Below are positions 11,831-25,815 of a stretch of 64,000 bases of DNA, in pieces. Below the pieces are notes generated by a model. It ran no database searches and was not told where the DNA came from. It worked only from the letters and a program-made list of their open reading frames with translations. Source of the DNA: Pempheris klunzingeri (Eukaryota; Chordata; Actinopteri; Acropomatiformes; Pempheridae). The DNA lies in the NCBI RefSeq assembly GCF_042242105.1, contig NC_092030.1, positions 132,501-196,500 on the forward strand. Reading direction: 5' to 3'. Position 1 is the stretch's first letter. Each line of letters opens with the position of its first letter. The position numbers were made by a program, and so were the translations under genes.

Positions 11831-12600
11831 TTAATCAGTTTTATTATCAGCTGGGTAAACACAGCGCCCCCTGGTGGCTCAGACCCCACTGTGCAGCTGG
11901 ATCATTAAAGGTCCAGTCTGTAACTTCTACCAAAACACCTCTCAGTGGAATTATCAGAGGAAGAGGAGGAGCTGGAGGCCGTAATAAAGCATGAAGCCGT
12001 CATGGTGCCGTCGTTTACTGTCAGATCTGAATCTCTGAGGCTCTGTCCTCAGGCCTCCAGGTCATCTGATAACAAACCACAAACATCTGCTGGCAAAGAA
12101 AAGATTGAATCACTTTTCAGGTGGTCTGAAGGAAAGGTGTGTGATTATATTCCAGTATCGTCGGCACAATAACAGCACCGTTACATTAAAACTATGTATG
12201 TATGTGTATGACAGGCTAGTATGTGCACAGAGAAGGTCGTTTTTCCAGCAGACCCTGATGTCTCAAAGGAAAAAGGTCCAAACCCTCTGCAGTCATTCAT
12301 CCTTTCACCTGAACTCATGGTGGATATTTAATAAAGTTTATTGTGAAATAGTCTGAGTGGCAAACCGTCTGCTCATGTACAAAAAGGACGTCACATTATT
12401 TGCTTTGTACCTTCCCTGGGGGGTCTGGTGGGGGTGGGGGGCTGTTGCCTCAAACAAAGAGCATCTTTATGGGGATTATTTGCATGTTGCACATCAAACT
12501 GCTGTCTGACTCATCCTGAACTCTGCACTCTCATTGGAGGGTTCATGAGCACGTGAGGCTCTCCAAACCTGCCCCCCCACCCCCACCGAATGAGTGGCAT
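11831..12600. other. intergenic, no gene; possible repeat end at 11903
   Basis: Nothing coding is seen. TTAAAGGTCCAGTCTGTAAC at about 11904 resembles the terminal sequence of fish non-autonomous DNA transposons (compare 36306 and 58130), but I could not find a matching opposite end. Confidence 0.4.
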
Positions 12601-13330
12601 CGCCCTTTAAATCAGCCGGCTCGGCTCGGCTCGGCTCGGCTCGGCTCGGCTGTCAACACGGTGACCGGCTGGCGGAGGTCCGGGGATGCTGTCAGCGCGG
12701 GACTGGTGCTCGTCTGTGAACAAGGTAAAGCCGTCGGGGGTCCCACCGGGACACAGAGTCCGTTAGACCCGTTGGCGGAGGTTCAGGTTAGCCACCGTGA
12801 GAGCTCACACCGACGGGCTGTCCGTAGCTAGCAGGCTAACGGCTAAAGGGTTAGCTTAGCGCTGCTAGCTCCGTTAGCATGACAGCAGCCAGACGCTCGG
12901 TCCGCGGCAGAGGTCACACAGCTGCACCCACCGGACACCGGACAGACTCCGCTCTGTGCCGCCCTGTTAACGACACCGAGCCGGTACCTCGTCCGTGTTC
13001 GTAACGACAGTCCGGCTGTCGGACCGGGAGGGGGGGGCAGCCCTGCGGGGCCGTGTAGCAGGCGGCTATTTAAAGCCAGCGCGGAGAAGAGACACGCAGG
13101 CGGACCGTCGGGCACTCGGGTTCCGGCACAGTCCCGTCCAGCCCTCCGGTGCCCGGGACGGTCCCAACACCCCCGCGTTAGGCTGCGAGACACGGCCGCT
13201 GCGTCCGTCCACAGCTGTCCGTCAGCGGGGGAACCAATCCCCGCTGCTCGCGTCAGGGAGGAGGGCGTACCGCCCCCCCCCCCAGCATGTGCCACTATAC
13301 CGTTACACAACCGGGCCGTCGTGAAAACAG
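12601..13330 (+). promoter_or_regulatory. slc35e4: CpG-rich promoter and 5' UTR region of slc35e4
   Basis: A (CTCGG)n run lies at 12617-12650. It precedes a CpG-rich block and a plausible 5' UTR donor (AAG|GTAAAG at 12724/12725). The coding exon acceptor is at 13443. The window also carries TTAGC-rich sequence typical of fish promoters. Confidence 0.5.
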
Positions 13331-13462
13331 AAGCACGTGGGGGGAGGCTGACGGCGCAGGCCCAGCAGCCGTGTCGCAGGCTGTTTCGGGTCGGTGGTGT
13401 TGTCCAGGTGGAGGCTCGGACTCAGCACGTGTTTTCCTTACAGAGACGACGATGATACGAAC

Positions 13463-14643
13463 ATGATCAGCGCCGATGGCCTCTCTACATGTGAGGCGAC
13501 TCAGCGCGGCTGGAGGAGGAGGCCCCCCGCGGAGATGCTCCACCTGCTGTCGGCCGTCGTGGTGTGGCTGGTGACCGGGACCACCATCTCCAGCCTCAAC
13601 AAATGGATCTTCGCCGTGTACAACTTCAGGTACCCGCTGCTGCTGTCCGCTCTGCACATGCTGACAGCCATCGTGGTGGACTACGGGCTCATCAAGCTGC
13701 GGCTGATCCGCCTCAGGGGGGCCGCGGAGCAGGACCTGACCCCCAGCGCCAAGTGTAAGGTGTTCCTGCTGAGCCTGACCTTCTGCGCCAGCATCGCCTT
13801 CGGGAACATGGGCCTGAACTACGTCCAGCTGTCGTTTGCACAGATGATCTACACCACCACCCCCCTCTTCACCTTGGCCATCTCCACGCTGATCCTGGGA
13901 AAGCAGCACCACATCCTCAAGTACACCGCCATGATGCCCATCTGCCTGGGCGCCTCCTTCAGCATCATGGGAGAGGTCCAGTTCGATCAGACCGGCTGCT
14001 TCTTTGTGTTTGCAGCGACGATGTTGAGGGGGGTCAAGTCCATTCAGCAGAGTAAGTGCCTCCCCTTTTAATTCTTTGCCTCAGACTGTTGGTCCTGTTG
14101 TCACTGCAGAAATAGAAAGTGGAAACTTCCAGTCACTCACAGACCTCAGAGGCTGTTTCAGTGTTTCCTGCTGTAGAGCTCCACTGAGTCAGTCTTTAAA
14201 GGTGGAAAGTCTCCTGGTTTCTCAGGAAACAAGAGGATGGGTGGGAGCGTTCAGGGTCTCCACGTCCTGTGGACACACTGACGTCTGCTGTCCAACTCTT
14301 TGGTTCCGATAAAGTGAAGTGACAGATGTGTTCCCGTTTGCTGACGGTTTATACAGACACACGGGCCTGAAACTGTGCAGAGGAGGACACCAGGCGCTCT
14401 GTTACTGAGTGGATTATCCTGGGGACAGAGACTCGCTGTACAATACAGCGTATGGCTTTAGTTTCAGGGGAACAGACATGTCCCTTTTCTCTAATTTCAG
14501 TCATGAGCTCTGCGTGGATCCTGTGTGTCATTTATCTGATCTGATCTAATCACTGTAGAGACTGGGTTAGTCTCTCTAGTGCCACCAGTCCCCACAGCAT
14601 CAGCTGTCCAAAGAAAACAGAGTGAGGACTTTCTCAGACCTGT

Positions 14644-14684
<41 letters not shown>

Positions 14685-15982
14685 GACGTCCAGCAGACTT
14701 TTATTTTTGATCATGACTTAACGGCTCCAGACCAGCAGGACGATGCTGTCTCAGGTTTCGCTGACCTATTTTCTCCCTCACTAGGTGCTGTTTAACGTGT
14801 GGGTCAGAGGAGCTGCCCCCCCCCCCACGTTCATAAACACATCATACATGTGCTCTGCTTGTCCACACGCCAACAGAGCTCACACATACGCTTCATCATG
14901 AGTTTTGCATTCTTTCCTGCCGTCAGACTGCTTCAGACTGAGCTGGTGAGCAGATCAGAGTCTGTCCTCTTTCTTCTGACCACAAATCCAAATCCTCAGA
15001 GAGTCTGAGGTCAGGACGAGGCCCAGATCTCTTCTGAGCAGGAAAGTAGAAGAAGAAACTATAGTCTTAGTCTGGCCTCATGTCATACATCAGGCATACA
15101 TACATGCGTACATTATTCACGTATGTGATGGGGACGGAGCACATTAATGAACATCAGTGTAAAAATACCAGATGTAGACTTAACATAATTTACATGTGTC
15201 CTGTCCATCTGTAGTCCCTCAGCAGGGACTAAAGCAGGAACATTACAGGTGCCAATGTTAAGATACAGATATACAAACACACAGGAGACACGACACGTGG
15301 GGTTAGGACTGATCTCCACCTGTAAGTGACCGGTTAATAACTCGGGCGTTGTAGTTCGGGGGGGTTGGAGGAATGACCGTGCTGATGCTGCACGTCTGCA
15401 GCCAGAGCCTCATGTGTGTCTGTGTCTGCAGGCATCCTACTGCAGGAGGAGAAGATCAACTCGGTGTTCCTGCTCTACCTGATGTCCATCCCCAGCTTCT
15501 GCATCCTGGCCGTGGCGGCGCTCGCCTTGGAGAACTGGGCCGTGCTGGAGTCGCCCCTGCATTACGACCGCCGCCTGTGGGTCTTCATCCTGCTCAGCTG
15601 CCTGGGCTCGGTCCTGTACAACCTGGCCAGCTGCTGCGTCATCACGCTCACCTCCGCCGTCACGCTGCACATCCTGGGCAACCTGAGCGTGGTGGGAAAC
15701 CTGCTGCTGTCACAGCTGCTGTTCGGCAGCGAGCTGTCGGCCCTCAGCTGTGCCGGCGCCGCACTCACGCTGTCCGGCATGCTCATCTATCAGAACTCGG
15801 AGTTCATCGTCGGCTACCTGGACGCTCGCAGGGCCAGGGCCAAAGAGTCCGGACAGGTGGACTTCCAGTCTACGGGGGGACTGGGACAGAGCCGGAGCAA
15901 TGAGCCAGCAGCAGAGGACGGACAGGAAACAGGAAGACGAGACCGACTGAACGATGAAGGAGACTGTAGGAGACGGATCTGA
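13463..15982 (+). CDS. slc35e4: solute carrier family 35 member E4
   Basis: Two coding exons, 13463-14051 and 15432-15982, join in phase 1 and give 379 residues. The protein belongs to the triose-phosphate/nucleotide-sugar transporter (TPT/EamA) fold with about ten hydrophobic helices, and probably sits in Golgi or other internal membranes; the substrate of SLC35E4 is not established. Recognisable segments are TISSLNKWIF, NFRYPLLLSALHM, FGNMGLNYVQLSFAQMIYTT, ATMLRGVKSIQQ at the exon junction and SAVTLHILGNLSVVGN in the second half. The start is the first ATG after the acceptor at 13443; a later in-frame ATG at 13535 would remove only a short soluble N-terminus. The C-terminus is hydrophilic and Gln/Arg/Glu-rich. 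Placement beside smoothelin and inpp5j matches the human chromosome 22 order and supports the name. Confidence 0.87.
14641..14682. repeat. (GT)n microsatellite in the slc35e4 intron
   Basis: Uninterrupted GT dinucleotides, about 20 units. Confidence 0.95.
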
Positions 15983-17530
15983 GTCACTGTGCCATTCTCT
16001 CCCTCTGGGTACTCATGACAGGGCTGCCTTCAGGGTCGGGTCAGGGTTGGAGGGTTGGGGGGTCAGGGTTTCCTTTATCTTGGCGGTGGCAGTGAATTCT
16101 CTCCTTCCTCCATCTGTAAATCACCCTCCCATCTGCATGCATGAGCACGTGACCTGAATGAGGCGTCCCCCACTGTGAACCTGTTACTGAGGGCTCTAAT
16201 AGATGCTCCGCTGAGGGGGCGGGGCTTAGAGGGCTGATTTGTATTTTCAGTACATATATTACCGGTCTGCTACCTGACGCTCACCTGTCCCATCTCGCTG
16301 GGGGGGGCTTTGGCAGCTTGTTGTTGTGTGAAACCAGAAGCTTGTTAAACTTGGACACTAACGGTGAGGCGGACAGAGCGGACGCCTCATGTCCTCCACT
16401 GAAGCACACGTCTGGCCCCCACGTTGGTCCCAGAGCAGCCTGACGAGTCGTTTCTATAAGTTCAGTCCTATTTTGTCGTCCTCACTGCAGCTCTCCTGGA
16501 TGATAATTAGCTCCTCTCGCTCTCTAAGGAGTGCCACTCAGCTTTAGCTGTTCTCATTCCCTGAGGATGGGAGGATGGAGCTGTCCTCCTCCAATCAAAA
16601 CCTTTTTAATTTGAATTCTTTCCCTGTTGGGGGGCCACTTTTAAAGAGTTGGTAGAAGCTGGACAGAGTCCTGTTCTCTCTTCTGTTCTCCCTTAGTGTC
16701 TGAAAAGCTTTTTATGGTCATGATTTTATTTTGCATTTTATTCTCTTCATGTGTGTTTTCATGGTTGAATGTCCTCATGTGTCCCAGCAGTCTCACACGG
16801 GCGCCCTGTACTGTTAGACACCTGTAATGTGTCCCCTCCCTGGTCAGAAGTCAGTCAGGTCTGCAGGCTGCTGCTCCTGGGACCACCTTCACTGATCTAG
16901 GACGTCTGTCAGGACACTCCTCCTCCTCCTGCCGGCCTAATGTGGACTCTGTCTCGGTTAGTAAAACGTACTGATGGGAGATCAGCTGGGTTTTATGTTG
17001 CACTTTGTTGGTTTTGTTTTGAAGGTGGTCAGACTGGTTCACTGGTTCTAATGACGAATACCTCAGCTGATCCTGGACTGTTACACCCCACCACTCACGG
17101 CTGGACTGAGTTCTCTCCACCAACACACAGACACTGCAGTGGGACGGCGATGATGATGATGATGTACGTGTGGTGCTGGGTGGAGAGGACTGACCTGATC
17201 ACAGATGTCACTGGATTTAAAACACATTGCATGCTGATCAGAGATCAGTTTTTTGGTTTATCTGGGCGCAGAGGTACGAAGATGCTGCACTGACGCCTCG
17301 TGTGCACACGCTGGCTGTAAATAGTTATTTTATTATATTTATGTATTTTCTAGTCCTGGTTTAAACTGTACTGGTTAGAATGAGACTTTGCCTCATGCCT
17401 TATTTGGACACATGGAGATGAGACAGGAGGGGTTTGTTTATGTCGGGGGGGGGGGGGGCAGCCTCACATGCTTCTGCTGGGGACAAAGAGGAGGATGGTG
17501 AATTAAAATTATGGACCGGCACAATAAATA
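15983..17530 (+). other. slc35e4: probable slc35e4 3' UTR, no other gene
   Basis: Long non-coding stretch after the stop. An AATAAA at 17523-17528 is the best poly(A) candidate, which would make a 1.5-kb UTR. I see no coding frame with domain support. Confidence 0.4.
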
Positions 17531-18055
17531 ATATCCAAACCAGCATCGTTACTGAGTCAAACGTCTGTCAGAGCTGCTGCGCCTTAAATCAGCCAGAGTT
17601 TACACTGGAGTCTGGTCCGGGACGCAGCCGACCCCCCTCGTCTGGTCCGGGACGCAGCCGACTCCCCTCGCCTTCTAATTCCATCACTTCATTTCACTCC
17701 TAGTTTGTGGTCGAATGATAAAATACACTTTTTTTTATGGTGTCCTCTGCTGTTATTCAGGAGTTTTGATGATAAAACATTCAGCCTGAACAGACAGAAG
17801 CTTTCCTTTTCGTTTACTGAGCAGAAACAGACTGTCCTCAGAGTCACATGGGGGGCACGTGTTAATGTTTAGACCTTTAATGAACTGATTTAAATCGGAG
17901 GGAACATCAGGAGTGTGGATGTGATGAATGTTTGTGCTTCATGAAATGACTGAAACATCTGATCCAGACTGACTTCCTGTCCGTGCTTCAGCCAGTACAC
18001 CTCTACCATCAGGATGGCTGGGTTCCATTCAGCTGCTCCACTCAGAGCCGTCCAT

Positions 18056-18057
18056 GG

Positions 18058-18095
<38 letters not shown>

Positions 18096-18235
18096 GTAGG
18101 ACCATGTGAGCATCTCCTGCTAATCATAGCTACACCAGAGGAGTGTCACCACACGGTGGCGCTGTAGCCTGGTTCATCAGCTCTGAGTCGGCCTGACGGG
18201 TCACTGCTGAACCGCTGTTTTCCTCAGACTTCTGT

Positions 18236-18282
<47 letters not shown>
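18056..18282. repeat. (GAT)n and (GT)n microsatellites
   Basis: Two simple repeats lie between slc35e4 and smoothelin: (GAT)n at about 18056-18095 and (GT)n at about 18239-18282. Confidence 0.95.
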
Positions 18283-18285
<3 letters not shown>

Positions 18286-18447
18286 TTGTGTAAACAGGCT
18301 CCTTTTGCCTGAATAAGGCAGTGCTCCTCACTCTGCGCCTCCTTAACTCTTTGTGTTCCTCCTCGAGCCTGACAGGAAAAAACTGTTTGGCTCAACGTGA
18401 AGCTTCACATCCAGAAGGCAGCGACAGAACCCCCCCACCCCCACCCC

Positions 18448-18589
18448 ATGTCAGCAGCCTCTCCAAACATGCGTCCTTATGAGGCGCTGGAGACTGAGTC
18501 TCTCCACAGACGCCTAGAGGAGGAGGAAGAAGAGGACGAGGGCTCTGAGAGCTTCTGCTTAGCCACTGGACTTTCATCCTGAGAACAGG
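18448..18589 (+). other. probable 5' UTR exon of smoothelin with an upstream ORF
   Basis: A good donor (AACAG|GTGAGT) lies at 18589/18590. Before it, an ORF of 44 residues runs from the ATG at 18448 and closes eight bases before the donor (stop 18580-18582). The peptide is acidic in its centre (six consecutive Glu). Because it stops before the splice site it cannot be the smoothelin N-terminus. If transcribed, it is an upstream ORF. Confidence 0.35.
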
Positions 18590-18842
18590 TGAGTGCCCCA
18601 GCAGCCTCCTGACAGGTCAGACCCCCCCGTGGTCAGTGGGGAACATGACTATATTTGTCCTGATCACAGCTACTCCGAGGCTGTGGCACCAACAGACCTT
18701 CCTCCTCAGCGTCTGCTCTTCATCACACAGGATCGGGTTCAGGTCTGAATCCTCCTCCTCACACTGACGTGCTGACGCCTCCTGCTGCCTCCACGTCTCC
18801 TCCTCTGAGACCCTCTGATCATATGTGTTCTCTTCCTCAGAC

Positions 18843-22070
<3,228 letters not shown>

Positions 22071-22300
22071 AGGCGTCACCGAGGCGTCACTGCGAACGCA
22101 CACACCGACATCAGAGATCACAGCGGGCACCGTCTGTACTGCTGCCTGTGTGTGTGTGTGAGCACTGACAGGCTGGTGTTGACCTCTGGATGCTGTCAGC
22201 TGGCTCAGGATCAGATTACACATGAGCAGTAATCCAGGGGGTGGGGTGGGGGGGGGGGACTTTTAATAAAGCTCTTCTAATAAACGTCCTTCCATCAACA
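22071..22300 (+). promoter_or_regulatory. smtn: smoothelin 3' UTR with two poly(A) signals
   Basis: AATAAA occurs at 22265-22270 and again at 22279-22284, followed by GT-rich sequence (CAGTGTGTCC). This gives a compact 3' UTR of about 230 bases. Confidence 0.8.
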
Positions 22301-22744
22301 CAGTGTGTCCTCTGACTCTGACTGGGGGGGGGGCAGAGGGACAGAGGGACTTTACTTACCTGAAACATGTTGAACAGCAAGTTTCCAGGTGAGTTTATAT
22401 TTATTTATTTAAGCTGGTGAGCTCCATAACAAGGTGGAATACTCCTTTAACGGTTCAGCTCACCTGGTGACGTCATTCTGATGACAACCACAACATCTAC
22501 CGTCCGGAGAGCAGGGACACTGCGGACGGTGTGAGGACACACACCTCACCTGAATAAAAACACAGGTACACACACACACAGATGCTCATACCCAGAGTGC
22601 ACACACACACACACACTGACAGAGGGGGGGAGGTGCAGTGAGAGCGCGTGCTGCTCTGTCGGAGTCTGATCTGATCTTCACACACATGCGCGCGGGATGA
22701 AACACCGTCAGCGGCGGTGCTGCAGGACGGACGACAGCATGCAG

Positions 22745-22945
22745 GAGTCCGGACACGTCCAACATCACCGACTGCCGTCAGCACCGTGCCCCGTCCTCCC
22801 CGCCTCCTGACCGGACAATCCAACATCACCGACTGCCGTCAGCACCGTGCCCCGTCCTCCCCGCCTCCTGACCGGACAATCCAACATCACCGACTGCCGT
22901 CAGCACCGTGCCCCGTCCTCCCCGCCTCCTGACCGGACACATCCA
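22745..22945. repeat. 61-bp minisatellite
   Basis: About 3.3 copies of a 61-bp CpG-rich unit (TCCAACATCACCGACTGCCG at its start, at 22758, 22819 and 22880) lie in the likely promoter/5' UTR region of inpp5j. A CpG-rich block and GTAGGA donor-like sequence near 23179 are nearby, but no first exon can be fixed. Confidence 0.9.
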
Positions 22946-23018
22946 GCCTCACCGACCGCCGTCCGGACGGACAACCGTCGTCACCGTCTCGGACGGATGT
23001 CTCCCGTCCTGACACTCG

Positions 23019-23054
<36 letters not shown>

Positions 23055-23214
23055 GTCTGTCAGCCTGTCTGCCTCCCTGTGGCTGTGACAGTCCTTCATA
23101 GAGGAGACTGATGCCCCCCCCCCCTCTCCGTGGATCACCTTTACAGTTCACCTTGGAGGTAAAAGACTCAGCAGAGGTAGGACAGAGGCTCCCTGTGGGC
23201 CCCCACACCCTGTC

Positions 23215-25700
23215 TGTTTGTCTGTCTGTCTGTAGTAGTCTGTGTTGGTCTGTGATGGTCTGTGATGGTCTGTAGTGGTCTGTGTTGGTCTGTGATGGTC
23301 TGTAGTAGTCTGTGTTGGTCTGTGATGGTCTGTAGTGGTCTGTGTTGGTATGTGATGGTCTGTGATAGTCTGTAGTGGTCTGTGTTGGTCTGTGATGGTC
23401 TGCAGTGGTCTGTGGTTGTCTTGAGTGGTCAGTGTTGGTCTGTAGTGATCAGTGATGGTCTTTAGTGGTCAGTGTTGGTCTGTAGTGGTCAGTGATGGTC
23501 TGTGATGGTCTTTAGTGGTCAGTGTTGGTCTGTAGTGGTCAGTGATGGTCTGTGATGGTCTTTAGTGGTCAGTGTTGGTCTGTAGTGGTCAGTGATGGTC
23601 TGTGATGGTCTTTAGTGGTCAGTGTTGGTCTGTAGTGGTCAGTGATGGTCTGTGTTGGTCTGTGGTTGTGTTTAGTGGTCAGTGTTGGTCTGTAGTGGTC
23701 AGTGATGGTCTGTGTTGGTCTGTGGTTGTCTTTAGTTGTCAGTGTATGTCTGTAGTGATCAGTGATGGTCAGTGTTGGTCTGTAGTGGTCTGTGTTGGTC
23801 TGTAGTGGTCTGTGATGGTCTGCAGTGGTCTGTGGTTGTCTTTAGTGGTCAGTGTTGGTCTGTAGTGGTCAGTGATGGTCTGTGATGGTCTTTAGTGGTC
23901 AGTGTTGGTCTGTAGTGGTCAGTGATGGTCTGTGTTGGTCTGTGGTTGTCTTTAGTTGTCAGTGTATGTCTGTAGTGATCAGTGATGGTCAGTGTTGGTC
24001 TGTAGTCATCAGTAATGGTCTGTGTTGGTCTGTAGTGATTAGTATTGGTCTGTAGTGGTCAGTGATGGTCTGTGATGGTCTTTAGTGGTCAGTGTTGGTC
24101 TGTAGTGATCAGTGATGGTCTGTGATTGTCTTTAGTGGTCAGTGTTGGTCTGTAGTGATCAGTGTTGGTCTTTAGTGGTCCGTAGTGGTCAGTGATGGTC
24201 AGTGTTGGTCTGTGTTGGTCTGTGATGGTCTGTAGTGGTCTGTGTTGGTCTGTGATGGTCTGCAGTGGTCTGTGTTGGTCTGTGATGGTCTGTAGTAGTC
24301 TGTGTTGGTCTGTGATGGTCTGTAGTGGTCTGTGTTGGTCTGTGATGGTCTGTGATAGTCTGTAGTGGTCTGTGTTGGTCTGTGATGGTCTGCAGTGGTC
24401 TGTGGTTGTCTTGAGTGGTCAGTGTTGGTCTGTAGTGATCAGTGATGGTCTTTAGTGGTCAGTGTTGGTCTGTAGTGGTTAGTGATGGTCTGTGATGGTC
24501 TTTAGTGGTCAGTGTTGGTCTGTAGTGGTCAGTGATGGTCTGTGATGGTCTTTAGTGGTCAGTGATGGTCTGTGTTGGTCTGTGGTTGTGTTTAGTGGTC
24601 AGTGTATGTCTGTAGTGATCAGTGATGGTCAGTGTTGGTCTGTAGTGGTCTGTGTTGGTCTGTAGTGGTCTGTGTTGGTCTGTGATGGTCTGCAGTGGTC
24701 TGTGGTTGTCTTTAGTGGTCAGTGTTGGTCTGTAGTGGTCAGTGACGGTCTGTGATGGTCTTTAGTGGTCAGTGTTGGTCTGTAGTGGTCAGTGATGGTC
24801 TGTGTTGGTCTGTGGTTGTCTTTAGTTGTCAGTGTATGTCTGTAGTGATCAGTGATGGTCAGTGTTGGTCTGTAGTTATCAGTAATGGTCTGTGTTGGTC
24901 TGTAGTGATTAGTATTGGTCTGTAGTGGTCAGTGATGGTCTGTGATGGTCTTTAGTGGTCAGTGTTGGTCTGTAGTGATCAGTGATGGTCTGTGATTGTC
25001 TTTAGTGGTCAGTGTTGGTCTGTAGTGATCAGTGTTGGTCTTTAGTGGTCTGTAGTGGTCAGTGATGGTCAGTGTTGGTCTGTGTTGGTCTGTGATGGTC
25101 TGTGATGGTCTGTGTTGGTCTGTAGTGGTCTGTGTTGGTCTGTGATGGTCTTTAGTGGTCAGTGTATGTCTGTAGTGGTCAGTGTTGGTCTGTAGTGATC
25201 AGTGATGGTCTGTGATGGTCTTTAGTGGTCAGTGTTGGTCTGTAGTGATCAGTGATGGTCAGTGTTGGTCTGTAGTGATCAGTAATGGTCTGTGTTGGTC
25301 TGTAGTGATTAGTGTTGGTCTGTAGTGGTCAGTGATGGTCTGTGATGATCTTTAGTGGTCAGTGTTACACTGTAGTGATCAATGATGGTCTTTAGTGGTC
25401 AGTGTTGGTCTGTAGTGATCAGTGATGGTCAGAGTTGGTCTGTAGTGATCAGTGATGGTCTGTGATGGTCTTTAGTGGTCAGTGTTGGTCTGTAGTGATC
25501 AGTGATGGTCAGTGTTGGTCTGTAGTTATCAGTAATGGTCTGTAGTGATTAGTATTGGTCTGTAGTGGTCAGTGATGGTCTGTGATGGTCTTTAGTGGTT
25601 AGTGTTGGTCTTTAGTGGTCAGTGTTGGTCAGTGATGGTCTGTGTTGGTCTGTAGTGGTCAGTGATGGTCAGTGTTGGTCTGTAGTGGTCAGGGATGGTC
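23215..25700. repeat. 2.5-kb 10-bp minisatellite upstream of inpp5j coding exon 1
   Basis: Very regular 10-bp units of the consensus TGTRNTGGTC (TGTAGTGGTC, TGTGATGGTC, TGTGTTGGTC, AGTGATGGTC) form nearly 250 units. Longer blocks of 50 to about 200 bp recur (for example the TGTGATGGTCTTTAGTGGTC blocks), showing nested amplification. It ends about 110 bp before the first coding exon of inpp5j. Confidence 0.95.
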
Positions 25701-25815
25701 TGTGATGGACTGACGGTTGTTCTGGTCCGGATGAGGCCGGTTCAGGGACACAGACCACCTCTCTGTCTCTCTGTCCCGTTTGTGATGCTACGATGGTGCT
25801 TCCTGTTGCAGGCTG

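Noticed and set aside
18397-18582. ORF before smoothelin taken as its N-terminus
   Set aside because: It ends in a stop before the donor site and shows no smoothelin similarity. It is treated as a possible upstream ORF only.
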